A DNA stretch of 64,000 nt from Kineosporia sp. A_224 (GCF_002198655.1 NZ_MWLN01000188.1:1-64000), one strand, 5' to 3'; shown: positions 34,301 through 43,003, counted from the stretch's first letter. Numbers and translations: made by a program. Notes: a model not told the origin generated them from the letters alone.

Positions 34301-35716
34301 ATGACGACGAACACGACCACGCGGACCACCTCGGCCGACGCACCGGGCACGGCCGGCACAACGGTCGCGGGCGACGAGGAGTTCGCCCGCAACCTCGTCG
34401 ACGGGCGCTGGCGGTTCCCGGCGGCACCGTACGAGTTCGAGATCCGCAGTCCGCAGGACAGCCGCGTCGTCGCCTGCGTCCCGCTGTCGAGCCGGTTCGA
34501 CGTCGACGCCGCCCTCCAGGCCGGTGCCCGGGCCGCGCAGGCGTGGGCCGCCGACCCGGCCGTCCGGGTGCGGCTCGTCGCGCAGGCCGTCGCCGACCTC
34601 GACCGGCTCGCGGTCCCGGTCGCCGAGGTCGTCGCGACCGAGACCGGGCTCGACCTGGCCGACGCCGTGGAGCAGGTCCGCACCGGCGTGCGCTGGGCGC
34701 GGCACCGGGTCGCGCTCGCCGCCGTGGACGACGCCGGGCCGCCGGCCGTCGAGCCGCCGGGCGTCGCGGGCGTCGCGGGCGTCGTCCTCGGGTGGGGCGC
34801 GCCGTTCCTCGAGGCGGTGTCAGGCATCCTGCCGCTGCTGCTGCAGGGGCGCACCGTCGTCGTCAAGCCGTCGCTGCGGGCGCCGCTCAGCGCCGTCGTC
34901 CTCGCCCACCGGCTCGTCGCGGCCGGTCTGCCCGAGGGCGTCCTCGGTGTCGTCCAGGGCACCGGTACCGACGTCGGCGCCGCCCTCGTCGGCCGCCGCG
35001 ACCTCGCGGTCCTCCATGTCCGCGGGGGCGGGCGCACGCTCGACCTCGCCGGCCGGGCGGTCGCCACGACCGGGGTGCCGCTTCACCCGCTGCGGGCGGG
35101 CGGGAACGTCCTGCTCTCCGGCCGGGACGCCGACCCGGCGCTCGTCGCAGCCACCGTGGCCGCGGGGCTTCGGCTGCACAACGCCTCGGGGCCGGCGGCC
35201 GTGCCGTGGCTCGTGGTCCATGCCGACACGGCGGGCCCGGTCGTCGACGCCCTCGTCGCCGCCGCATCCGCGACCCGCCCGGTGCCGCTGCCCACCGAGC
35301 CGGTCCGCGATCGGGCGCTCGCCGCCGTCCGGACGCTCGGGCGGCTCGGCGGCCGGGTGCTCACCGGTGGCGCGGTCCCGGACGACGTCGCGCACCGGAT
35401 GGGCTGGCTCGTGCCCGCGACCGTCGTCACCGTCGGGGCCGTCGGCAGCCGGCTCGGGCCCCGCTCGGACGACGACCCGTGGCGCGAGCCGCTCGGCCCC
35501 GTCGTCGCCGTCGCGACCTGGCGGACGTCGGACGACCTCGCGGACGCGTTCTCCCGCAGCCGGTTCCGGGACGGCATCGGCTGGGTGCACCAGGTCGGCG
35601 ACGACGCGGCGGCGGCGTTGACGGGCGTCGTGCGGCAGGCCCGCGGCACCGACCACGGCGTCGACGCCGACGACCTGCCGGCCGCGTGGACGACCGGCTG
35701 CGGAGGTGTGCGGTGA
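34301..35716 (+). CDS. Aldehyde dehydrogenase-like protein lacking catalytic residues
   Basis: A 471-residue ALDH-fold protein. The general architecture is kept: VVLGWGAPFLEAVSGILPLLL aligns with the Asn-containing PWNxP region, GRTVVVKPS is normal, and the C-terminus has PWREPLGPVVAVATW. The catalytic centre is not: where active enzymes have ELGG(N/K) it reads PLRAGGN, and where they have GQxC it reads NASGPAAVPW, with no cysteine. A redox reaction of the usual thiohemiacetal kind is therefore unlikely. It may be a structural, binding or regulatory paralogue. It overlaps gshB by 4 bp, so it is kept in the operon and shows no frame damage. Confidence 0.82.
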   Translation: MTTNTTTRTTSADAPGTAGTTVAGDEEFARNLVDGRWRFPAAPYEFEIRSPQDSRVVACVPLSSRFDVDAALQAGARAAQAWAADPAVRVRLVAQAVADLDRLAVPVAEVVATETGLDLADAVEQVRTGVRWARHRVALAAVDDAGPPAVEPPGVAGVAGVVLGWGAPFLEAVSGILPLLLQGRTVVVKPSLRAPLSAVVLAHRLVAAGLPEGVLGVVQGTGTDVGAALVGRRDLAVLHVRGGGRTLDLAGRAVATTGVPLHPLRAGGNVLLSGRDADPALVAATVAAGLRLHNASGPAAVPWLVVHADTAGPVVDALVAAASATRPVPLPTEPVRDRALAAVRTLGRLGGRVLTGGAVPDDVAHRMGWLVPATVVTVGAVGSRLGPRSDDDPWREPLGPVVAVATWRTSDDLADAFSRSRFRDGIGWVHQVGDDAAAALTGVVRQARGTDHGVDADDLPAAWTTGCGGVR

Positions 35717-36702
35717 CCGGTCTGCGGATGCTCTTCGTCGTCGACCCGCTCGACGGGCTGCTGCCCGCGCACGACACGTCGGTCGCCCTCATGGAGGCGG
35801 CGCAGGCGGACGGCCACGAGGTGCTCGCGACGACGATGCGCGAGCTGTCCGTCGTCGGTGGCGGCGCGGTGGCGCGCGCCGTCCGGGTGCACGTCGACCC
35901 GTGCCGTGTCGTCGACGGCCGGTTCGTCGCGCCGCAGCACTGGTACCGCGCCGAGCCGGTCGGGGACGTCCCCCTGGCGGACGTCGACGTCGTCCTCGTC
36001 CGCACCGACCCACCAGTCGACGCCGACTACCTGCGTGGCACGTACGTCCTCGACGCCGCCCGCGCGCCGCGGACCCTGCTCGTCAACGACCCCCGCGGGC
36101 TGCGCGAGGTCAACGAGAAGCTCTACACGCTGCGGTACCCGGACCTCATCCCGGAGACCGTCGTCCGCGCGGACCTCGACGGGTTGCGGGGCACCGTCAC
36201 CCGGTGGGGCCGTGCCGTCCTCAAGCCGACCGACGCGATGGCCGGCCGCGGCATCCTGCTGCTCCGCGACGACGACCCGAACCTCGCCTCGCTCCTCGAG
36301 CTGTCGACGGTCCGCGGGCAGAGTCATGTCATCCTGCAACAGTTCGTGCCCGAGGCCGTCGACGGCGACCGCCGGGTCATCGTCGTCGACGGCGAACCGG
36401 TCGGCGCGATCCGGCGGGTGGCCGCCGGCACCGAGTTCCGCTGCAACATGGCGGCCGGCGCCACCGTGCTGCCGGACGCTGTGACGAGCCGGGACAAGGA
36501 GATCTGCGACGTCCTCGCGCCGGACCTGCGGGCGCTCGGGATCGTCCTCGCCGGGCTCGACGTCATCGGCGACCGGCTCACCGAGGTCAACGTGACGAGC
36601 CCGACGGGCGCGCGGGAGATCGAGGCGCTCACCGGTGCACCCGTCGCGCGCGTCGTCGTCGAGCGGATCGTCGACCTCCACGCCCGGCGGGGCACGGCAT
36701 GA
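35713..36702 (+). CDS. gshB: Glutathione synthetase
   Basis: A 329-residue ATP-grasp enzyme of the proteobacterial GshB type, joining glycine to gamma-glutamylcysteine. The match to E. coli GshB motifs is close: VRTDPPVDADY near 98, NEKLYTLRYPDLIPETVV near 137, LKPTDAMAGRGI near 178, and GLDVIGDRLTEVNVTSPTG near 280-298. GshB of this type is unusual in Actinomycetota, which generally make mycothiol, so it was probably acquired with the cluster. The GTG start at 35713 overlaps the preceding stop (GTGA), and the stop overlaps the next ATG (ATGA). Confidence 0.92.
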   Translation: MTGLRMLFVVDPLDGLLPAHDTSVALMEAAQADGHEVLATTMRELSVVGGGAVARAVRVHVDPCRVVDGRFVAPQHWYRAEPVGDVPLADVDVVLVRTDPPVDADYLRGTYVLDAARAPRTLLVNDPRGLREVNEKLYTLRYPDLIPETVVRADLDGLRGTVTRWGRAVLKPTDAMAGRGILLLRDDDPNLASLLELSTVRGQSHVILQQFVPEAVDGDRRVIVVDGEPVGAIRRVAAGTEFRCNMAAGATVLPDAVTSRDKEICDVLAPDLRALGIVLAGLDVIGDRLTEVNVTSPTGAREIEALTGAPVARVVVERIVDLHARRGTA

Positions 36703-38084
36703 GCCGTGAGCGGCTCGTCGTCGTCGGGGGTGACGCGGCCGGGATGTCGGCGGCGCACCAGGCGCTGCGAACGGCCTCCCGGAGCGGGCTCGACCTCGAC
36801 GTCGTCGCGTTCGAGCGGACCGGGCGCACGTCGTACTCGGCGTGCGGCATCCCGTACTGGGTCGCGGGCGACCTCGACGACCCGCACGACCTCGTCGCCC
36901 GGACACCCGACGAGCACCGGGCCCGCGGCGTCGACCTGCGGACCGGCGCGAGCGTCGAGGCGCTCGACCTCGACCGGCGCGAGGTGCGCGCGCTCGTCGA
37001 CGGCGCGGAGGTCGTCGTCGGCTTCGACCGGCTCGTCCTCGCGACCGGCGCGCGACCCGTCGTCCCGGACTGGGCACGGTCCGACAGCGGGTCGCTGCTG
37101 CCCGGCGTGCTGCCGGTGAAGTCGTGGGACGACGGCCTGGCATGGCTCGACGTCATGGCCCGGGTGCCGCCGCCGGCCCGGGCGGTCGTCGTCGGCGCCG
37201 GGTACATCGGCCTGGAGATGGCCGAGGCGCTCGTGCGGCGCGGCTACCCGGTCACGATGCTCGAGCTCGCCGAGGTCATGCCGAGCATCGACGCCGACAT
37301 GGGCGCGCGGGTGCGCGAGCACCTCGTCGCTGCCGGCGTCGGCGTGCGGGTGGGTCGGGGCGTCGACGGTCTGTCGACCGGTCCGGGCGGCCGCGTCGAC
37401 GGGGTCGTCGTCGGGGACGACGTGCTGCCCGCGGACCTCGTCGTCCTCGCGCTCGGCGTCCGACCGGCCTCCGACCTCGGCGCGAAGGCCGGGCTGGGGA
37501 CGGGCGGGCGCGGCGGCTACCTGCCGGACGACGGGCAGCGGGTCGCGGACGGCGTCTGGGCGGCGGGGGACTGCTGCGAGAGCGTGCACCGGGTCAGCGG
37601 CGAGCGGGTGTTCGTGCCGCTCGGGACGCACGCGAACAAGCAGGGCAGGGTGGCCGGAGAGAACGCGGCCGGCGGCTCCGTCCGGTTCGCCGGCGTGCTC
37701 GGGACGGCGATCACCCGCTTCGACGCCGGCGGCGTCGCCGTCGAGGTCGCCCGGACCGGCCTCGGTGCTGCCGACGTGACCCGCCTCGGTCTCGACGCGG
37801 CGTCGTACGTGTCGGCGGGCAAGACCGCCAGCGGCTACATGCCCGAGTACCGGCCCATGACGACGAAGCTCGTCGCCGAGCGCGGCACGCGACGGCTGCT
37901 CGGCGGTCAGATCGTCGGCGGGACGAGTGCGGGGAAACGGATCGACACGATCGCCACGGCGCTGTGGGGCGGGCTCACCGTCGACGACCTCGCAGCCGCC
38001 GACCTGGCGTACGCGCCGCCGTTCGCCACCGTCTGGGAGGCGGTCCAGCTCGCGGCCCGCCGCCTGGCGGACAGGATGCAGTGA
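36699..38084 (+). CDS. CoA-disulfide reductase-like FAD disulfide reductase
   Basis: A 461-residue flavoprotein of the CoA-disulfide reductase/NADH oxidase branch. It has an FAD dinucleotide motif (VVVGGDAAGMSAA, residues 7-19), the single redox cysteine C49 in SYSACGIPYW, the NAD motif VVVGAGYIGLEMAEAL near 163, and VWAAGDCCE near 288 for FAD. A single-cysteine enzyme of this type reduces CoA-disulfide, CoA-glutathione mixed disulfide or similar thiols. A related gene (garB or CoA-disulfide reductase) occurs in described isoprene clusters. Here it probably recycles the glutathione/CoA pool. It is coupled to gshB by 4 bp. Confidence 0.86.
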   Translation: MSRERLVVVGGDAAGMSAAHQALRTASRSGLDLDVVAFERTGRTSYSACGIPYWVAGDLDDPHDLVARTPDEHRARGVDLRTGASVEALDLDRREVRALVDGAEVVVGFDRLVLATGARPVVPDWARSDSGSLLPGVLPVKSWDDGLAWLDVMARVPPPARAVVVGAGYIGLEMAEALVRRGYPVTMLELAEVMPSIDADMGARVREHLVAAGVGVRVGRGVDGLSTGPGGRVDGVVVGDDVLPADLVVLALGVRPASDLGAKAGLGTGGRGGYLPDDGQRVADGVWAAGDCCESVHRVSGERVFVPLGTHANKQGRVAGENAAGGSVRFAGVLGTAITRFDAGGVAVEVARTGLGAADVTRLGLDAASYVSAGKTASGYMPEYRPMTTKLVAERGTRRLLGGQIVGGTSAGKRIDTIATALWGGLTVDDLAAADLAYAPPFATVWEAVQLAARRLADRMQ

Positions 38085-38087
38085 CCG

Positions 38088-38702
38088 ATGCCCTACGTCT
38101 TCGGCTACGGGTCGCTCGTCGACCGCGAGTCGCTCGAGGCGAGCATCGGCCGGGCGGTGTCCGCCGCGGACGGGCCGTTCGTGCTGCGGCTGCGCGGGTA
38201 CCGACGGGCCTGGAACGTCCTCGGGCACAGCAGCGAGCGGCCGGAGTACCTGTTCACCGACGACGGCGGGAGCCCATGGGAGGGCTGGTTGGCCTTCCTC
38301 GGTGTGGAGCCGGCCGCCGGTGCCGCTACGCCCGGGGCGGCCTGGCGGCTCACGGACGCTGACCTGGAGGCCCTCGACGACCGGGAGCGCAGCTATGACC
38401 GTGTCGACGTGACGCCGCTCCTGGACGCCGTCGCGTCGCGGCGGCCGGACGGACCGGTGGCGACCTACATGCCGCGCGACGACGTCGTGAGGCATGCGGC
38501 CGCCGTCCGTCCCGCGGGGACGGTGATGGCGAGGTACCTGCGGCTGGTCGACCGGGGCTACCGCGATCTCGGCGAGACCCTGTACGCCGAGCACCTGGCG
38601 ACCCTTCCCGCGTTCGATCCTCTGGCCGTGCGGGAGATCCGGGTGCGACCCGTGGTGCCGGGCGGGCGCAACGAGGCCGTGGACCCGGACGCAGGGGCCT
38701 GA
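38088..38702 (+). CDS. Gamma-glutamylcyclotransferase (ChaC/GGCT-like)
   Basis: A 204-residue gamma-glutamylcyclotransferase-fold protein. It has the substrate-binding loop VFGYGSLVDRE (residues 4-14), LRLRGYRRAWNV near 33-44, and the catalytic-type glutamate E100 in LDDRERSYDRVDV. Such enzymes cleave gamma-glutamyl bonds to give 5-oxoproline. ChaC-type members act on glutathione itself, others on gamma-glutamyl amino acids. It starts 3 bases after the disulfide reductase stop, so it is the last gene of the isoprene/glutathione operon. A role in glutathione or glutathione-conjugate turnover is inference from position. Confidence 0.8.
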   Translation: MPYVFGYGSLVDRESLEASIGRAVSAADGPFVLRLRGYRRAWNVLGHSSERPEYLFTDDGGSPWEGWLAFLGVEPAAGAATPGAAWRLTDADLEALDDRERSYDRVDVTPLLDAVASRRPDGPVATYMPRDDVVRHAAAVRPAGTVMARYLRLVDRGYRDLGETLYAEHLATLPAFDPLAVREIRVRPVVPGGRNEAVDPDAGA

Positions 38703-38863
38703 CACCGGACCCGGGCGATGCGCGGCAGGTCGCGACGGACACCTGCGCGGTGAACGCCGTTTCGCGGATCCGGCACGGGCCGCTCGCAGCGCCCGAACCT
38801 CACCCAGACGGGCTACACCTGTCACGCTCCGTGGTGTCCGTGGCGCGATGGACCCGTCTGAAT

Positions 38864-38893
38864 TTGACGCTCAGTTACCGATAACGATATACA
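38864..38893 (+). promoter_or_regulatory. Sigma-70-type promoter of the RCC1 gene
   Basis: TTGACG (38864-38869), an 18-bp spacer and TATACA (38888-38893) lie in a locally AT-rich stretch about 45 bases before the ATG of the RCC1-repeat gene. It resembles a vegetative actinobacterial promoter well. The sequence between, GTTACCGATAACG, is a small palindrome that could be an operator. Confidence 0.6.
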
Positions 38894-38936
38894 CCGTGAT
38901 CCGCCCGTCAGCAAGATCACGAACCCGGAGACGACG

Positions 38937-40025
38937 ATGACTCCTGCCCCCCGCACACCGACCCGCTGGTACCGGGTCGCCCGCTGGCTGGCCGCCGCCG
39001 CGCTGGTCGTCCCCGCCGTCGCGGCCCTGACGGCCGCGCCCGCAGCTGCGCTGCCGGCCGGCTGGGCGCAGGTGTCGGCCGGCGACGCCCACACGTGCGC
39101 TGTCGGCCAGGACAAGACCCTGTGGTGCTGGGGTGAGAACAACCGCGGGCAGCTGGGCGTCGGGACCCAGGTCGACTCGGCCGTCCCGGTGAAGGTCCCG
39201 GGTTCGTGGCGGTCGGTGTCGGCGGGATGGCGCCACACCTGCGCCGTGAGCAACGCCGGCAACCGGTACTGCTGGGGCTACAACGGAGCCTCCAACCTCG
39301 GGCTCGGCGACCAGGTGGACCGGCTCACGCCGCAGCGGGTCCTCGGGGAGCCGACCTGGTCGTCGGTCAGCGTCGGCAACGCACTGGGCTGCGGCGTGCG
39401 CACCGACGGTCGTGGCTACTGCTGGGGCCAGGGGGCGCCGGGCGGTCCGGCCGCCCTGCCGGCCCTGGCCGGGCCGCAGGCCTGGCGGTCGCTGTCCGCC
39501 CAGAGCGACAACGACCACGTCTGCGGGGTGACGACGGCCGGCGTCCGGTTCTGCTGGGGTGTCAACGCCCAGGGGCAGCTGGGGCTCGGCGACACCGTGT
39601 CCCGGTCCGCACCGACCAGGGTCATCGGCGAAGGCAGCTGGGCCTCGGTCGCCGCGGGCGGCTACCACACCTGCGGGATCCGCTCCACGGGCGTGCTGCA
39701 GTGCTGGGGTGAGGAGCCGGCGTTCGGGACGCTCCGCCCCGTCACCGTCTCACCGTTGGTCACCTGGGCCTCGGTCAGCAGCGGCCAGGGCGGCTACTGC
39801 GCCATCAGCGCCGCGTCGAACCTCTACTGCGCAGCTGCCCATGGCCAGCTGGCGCTGACCGCTGCCCAGATGGCCTCCGTCGACCTCGCCACCTCCGGTG
39901 AGGGTGATCACGTCTGCGCGGTGTCGATCGCCGCCCGCCTGTACTGCTGGGGTGCCAACGACTCCGGTCAGCTCGGGCTCGGGTTCGCCGGTGGGCGTGT
40001 GCTCGTGCCCACGCTGGTGTCGTAG
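38937..40025 (+). CDS. Secreted RCC1-repeat beta-propeller protein
   Basis: A 362-residue exported protein. The signal peptide is RWYRVARWLAAAALVVPAVA with a likely cut near APAAALPAG (residue 40). The rest is six to seven RCC1-like blades, each with the pattern SVSAGxxHTCAV...YCWGxNxxGQLGLG. Cys residues are regular (HTCAV and CWG in each blade), suggesting one disulfide per blade in the oxidising exterior. RCC1 propellers bind proteins or carbohydrates; bacterial secreted forms have no defined role. The gene has its own promoter and is not part of the isoprene operon. Confidence 0.85.
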   Translation: MTPAPRTPTRWYRVARWLAAAALVVPAVAALTAAPAAALPAGWAQVSAGDAHTCAVGQDKTLWCWGENNRGQLGVGTQVDSAVPVKVPGSWRSVSAGWRHTCAVSNAGNRYCWGYNGASNLGLGDQVDRLTPQRVLGEPTWSSVSVGNALGCGVRTDGRGYCWGQGAPGGPAALPALAGPQAWRSLSAQSDNDHVCGVTTAGVRFCWGVNAQGQLGLGDTVSRSAPTRVIGEGSWASVAAGGYHTCGIRSTGVLQCWGEEPAFGTLRPVTVSPLVTWASVSSGQGGYCAISAASNLYCAAAHGQLALTAAQMASVDLATSGEGDHVCAVSIAARLYCWGANDSGQLGLGFAGGRVLVPTLVS

Positions 40026-40046
40026 GCCCCGTCGTCGGCGCGGGGC
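40026..40046. terminator. Short GC hairpin after the RCC1 gene
   Basis: GCCCCG (40026-40031) pairs with CGGGGC (40041-40046) directly after the RCC1 stop and ahead of the convergent TMEM175 gene. It is only 6 bp, without a U-tract, so its terminator role is tentative. Confidence 0.3.
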
Positions 40047-40145
40047 GTCGTCGCGGCCCGGCCGCCGTCCTCTTCGAGACCCGGAGGACGGCGCCCGCCT
40101 CGACGGCGTCCCGTTGTCGGCCGGGTGTCTGCTGCGGCCGCCCGG

Positions 40146-40799
40146 TCAGCCCCCTTCTTCCTGCGTGACATGTCGTTCGGCGGTCTTCGAGGCGTGGGAT
40201 CGGGTGCGGCCGGACCGACGGCGGCGCAGGGCGTCGATCGGTCCTGAGAGCAGGAGCAGGAGCAGCGGCCAGACGCTCGCCCGGGGGACGAGAGCGGTGA
40301 GGGCGAACGCGGTGACGAACAGGACGGCGGTGGTCCAGTGCGGCTCGTCGGCCGCGGTGGCCTGCGTCACGTCCCGTCGGAGGGCGGGGTGCGCGCTGAC
40401 CCAGGCGGCCGTGGAGGCGAGCGCGAGTGAGCTGAGCGTCAGGGTGCCGACGTAGAGCGTCGACGGCCCGTGGCCGGACTGGGTGGCGAGGATCGCGGTG
40501 GGGAACGGGAGGAACGCGACCGTGAAGAGCCAGGCCAGCGTGAGGCGGACGAGCGTGGTGTCGTAAGCGCCGACGCGCTCGAAGAGCCGGTGATGTGCGA
40601 CCCAGAGCCGGGCGATCACCGCGAAGCTCAGCGCGAACGCCCCGAGCTCGCCGAGATGGTCGCCCAGGAGACTGTCGAGGGGCGCCCCGGCGTCCTGGGT
40701 GGCGAGGTCGACGAGCGGCAGGACGAGCAGGGTGCACGCGATGGCGACGACGGCGTCGGCGAAGACGACGATCCGCTCGAGCCCGCGTTGTGACCCCAC
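40146..40799 (-). CDS. TMEM175-family (DUF1211) potassium channel-like protein
   Basis: A 217-residue membrane protein of the TMEM175/DUF1211 family. The family signature on the first helix reads RIVVFADAVVAIACTLLVLPL (residues 8-28; the usual F-S-D is F-A-D here). Further features are RLWVAHHRLFERV near 72 and LAWLFTVAFLPFPTAI near 95. Bacterial TMEM175 proteins form tetrameric K+-leak channels with six helices. The last 30 residues are basic and cytoplasmic. GTG 40799 is chosen from the conserved start. It is convergent with the RCC1 gene. Confidence 0.82.
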   Translation of the reverse strand: MGSQRGLERIVVFADAVVAIACTLLVLPLVDLATQDAGAPLDSLLGDHLGELGAFALSFAVIARLWVAHHRLFERVGAYDTTLVRLTLAWLFTVAFLPFPTAILATQSGHGPSTLYVGTLTLSSLALASTAAWVSAHPALRRDVTQATAADEPHWTTAVLFVTAFALTALVPRASVWPLLLLLLSGPIDALRRRRSGRTRSHASKTAERHVTQEEGG

Positions 40800-41015
40800 C
40801 TGCGCAGTATGGGCGCACGCCTGACATCGACCAGCGGGCAGGACGAGACTCCCGGGCGGCCGACACTGCCCGAGGTCAGGGCCGGCGAGGTCGGTTGGCA
40901 ACGCGACTGTCCCGGTGACGTGATCGGGCAGGGAGCCGCCGGGGGACGTAGTCTTCGGGTCATCGCCCCGGCCCCCGGCGACGCGCCCGCCGCGTCATAC
41001 CGTGAGGAGCTCCTG

Positions 41016-41267
41016 GTGGCCGACGACAGCAGCAGTGACCTGGTGAGTGAGCCGTCCCGGCGCGCGACCAAGGGGGCGTCCCGGCCGGACACCTCGAGGA
41101 TGACGGCGGCCGGCCTGACCGCGTCCGCCGCCTGCGTCCTGCTCGTCCTCTACCTGTGGACCGACCCCGCCTCGAAGCTCCTCCTCGTCGTCTCCGGATT
41201 GCTCTCGCTCGCCAGCGCTGCCGTGTCGTTCTCCCTGCTGCGCGCTCGTCCCGGGTCGAGGGGATGA
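41016..41267 (+). CDS. Small two-helix membrane protein
   Basis: An 83-residue protein with a hydrophilic N-terminus (1-30) and two hydrophobic segments, about 33-48 (LTASAACVLLVLYLW) and 52-75 (ASKLLLVVSGLLSLASAAVSFSLL). It matches no family I recognise. GAGGAG lies about 8 bases before the GTG. Its stop overlaps the ATG of the following F420-type gene by 4 bases (ATGA), so the two are probably cotranscribed. Confidence 0.6.
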   Translation: MADDSSSDLVSEPSRRATKGASRPDTSRMTAAGLTASAACVLLVLYLWTDPASKLLLVVSGLLSLASAAVSFSLLRARPGSRG

Positions 41268-41740
41268 CGGTGGCGCGCGGCGACTACCACCGTTGGATGT
41301 ACCCCGGCGGGAGGCCGAACGCCTGGGCCCGTTGGCAGATCACGCTCTCCGCCTGGCTGCACGCTCGCGGGGTGATGCCGCGCCGGCTCGTCACGCTGGA
41401 GGTGCCCGGCCGGGTCAGCGGTCGCACCGTGGCGGTGCCGCTCGTCCTCACGGACCTGGACGGCGAGCGCTACCTCGTGTCGATGCTCGGCGAGCGCGTC
41501 AACTGGGTGGCGAACCTGCGCGCCAACGACAACCGCGCCACGCTCCGCCACGGCTCGGTGGAGACCGTCCGGCTCGAGGAGGTGCCGGTCGAGCAGCGAC
41601 CGCGCGTCATCCAGCGGTACGTCCAGGTCGCGCCCGGCGGGCGGGCGCACATCCCGGTCGACCGGCACGCGCCGCTCGCGGCGTTCGCCGAGGTCGCTGC
41701 TGGGACGCCGGTCTTCCGCGTGGTCGCGCCGCGGTCGTAG
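41264..41740 (+). CDS. Deazaflavin-dependent nitroreductase-family protein
   Basis: A 158-residue split-barrel protein of the Ddn/F420-dependent family. Typical pieces are ARGVMPRRLVTLEVPGRVSGRTVAVPLVL near 30-58 and GERYLVSMLGERVNWVANLRAND near 65-87, where the F420 or other flavin would bind. Such enzymes reduce quinones or other electrophiles at the membrane. It is coupled to the small membrane protein upstream. Compared with the pseudogene at 18623 it is an intact but distant relative. The cofactor is not certain from sequence. Confidence 0.8.
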   Translation: MTVARGDYHRWMYPGGRPNAWARWQITLSAWLHARGVMPRRLVTLEVPGRVSGRTVAVPLVLTDLDGERYLVSMLGERVNWVANLRANDNRATLRHGSVETVRLEEVPVEQRPRVIQRYVQVAPGGRAHIPVDRHAPLAAFAEVAAGTPVFRVVAPRS

Positions 41741-41917
41741 CCTGCCGGTGACCCGCCCGTTCGGCGCGCCCCGGTCGGCCCATCGAGGTCACTCACTGTG
41801 CCGCGAGCAGCCCTTCGGCCTGGCCTTCACCGAGCGAACGCCACAGTCGGGGCTCGACCGTCCCGCTGCCAGGGCTCCCCGCGTCAAGCCGCTCTGCCCT
41901 CGTGTCGAAGAACGACC

Positions 41918-43003
41918 GTGGAGAAGCTTCGCGTCGTGGTGGTGGCCCAGAGCCGTCGTCTCGCGCGGGTCTGGCACACCGACTTCACCGACCCGATCGA
42001 GATGAGGCGGCTGCGCGCCCGCGTGATGGCAGCGGCGGCGCTGCTCGGGCTGGTCTCCACCCTCGGCGGGGCCGTGGCGGCCCGCCCTGCCACGGGTTCG
42101 TTCTGGGCCGTGCCGGCGGCGATCGTCACTTACCTGCTGTGCTTGATCGGGTGGACGCGCCGGGGGGCACGAGCGGGAGACACCGAGTTCCTGCTGATGA
42201 TCCTCGTCAGTCACGTGTTCGGGATGGTCTCGGTCCTGGTCGGGATCGGGCGGGGGCAGGTGTCGGTCACGGCGCTCAGCCTCGTCAGCGTCGCGTTGAT
42301 GGGGGGCGTCTTCTGCGGACGCCGCAGCGACGTCGTCGTCCAGGCACTGTTCGGCTCGGCGATGATCGCGCTGTCGGGGGTGCTGGGTGCGGGCGGCCCG
42401 CACTGGCCGCAGGAGGTGTCGACAGGAGCGTTCGACCTGATCGCCGTCTCGGCCGTCGTCCGTCTGCTCCGGGACATGGCGGTGGCCGCCGTCGAACGGG
42501 CCAAGCACGGCGAGGTCACCGACCCGCTCACAGGGCTGGCCAACCGCCGCGGCCTCGAGCAGCAGGGCGCCCGCAGCTGGTCCACACGGGCCCGGGAGCG
42601 TGCGCCGTTGGCGGTGCTCGTGATCGACGTCGACCACTTCAAGCGGGTCAACGACAGCCAGGGGCACGCCGCGGGGGACGAGATCCTGCGCCGGCTCGCC
42701 GACCTCATCGCGGCGAACATGCGGCACGAGGACGACGTCACCGTGCGGCTTGGCGGCGAGGAGTTCTTCGTGCTGTGCGCCGTGACCCCGGGCGAGGCCG
42801 TCCACATCGCCGAGCGGCTTCGTGAGCAGGTCGAGGCCGAGCTCGCCCCCGTGACGATCAGCATCGGTGTCCACGAGATGCTGCCTGGCGCCGACGACCC
42901 GCTGCCAGACTCGCTGTGGACAGCGGTGGACGTCGCGGACCGGGCGCTCTACGTCGCCAAGAACGGCGGACGCAACCGCGTCGTCCTCGCACTTCCTGCC
43001 TGA
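41918..43003 (+). CDS. Membrane-bound diguanylate cyclase (GGDEF)
   Basis: A 361-residue protein with about five to six hydrophobic segments between residues 35 and 185, followed by a GGDEF domain: TDPLTGLANRRGL near 207, IDVDHFKRVNDSQGHAAGDEIL near 242, and the active site RLGGEEFFVL near 283. GGEEF is an accepted active variant, so it should make cyclic di-GMP. The GTG at 41918 begins the sequence VEKLRVVVVAQ; no strong ribosome-binding site is seen, and an ATG at 42002 is possible. It reads towards the terminator at 43081. Confidence 0.85.
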   Translation: MEKLRVVVVAQSRRLARVWHTDFTDPIEMRRLRARVMAAAALLGLVSTLGGAVAARPATGSFWAVPAAIVTYLLCLIGWTRRGARAGDTEFLLMILVSHVFGMVSVLVGIGRGQVSVTALSLVSVALMGGVFCGRRSDVVVQALFGSAMIALSGVLGAGGPHWPQEVSTGAFDLIAVSAVVRLLRDMAVAAVERAKHGEVTDPLTGLANRRGLEQQGARSWSTRARERAPLAVLVIDVDHFKRVNDSQGHAAGDEILRRLADLIAANMRHEDDVTVRLGGEEFFVLCAVTPGEAVHIAERLREQVEAELAPVTISIGVHEMLPGADDPLPDSLWTAVDVADRALYVAKNGGRNRVVLALPA

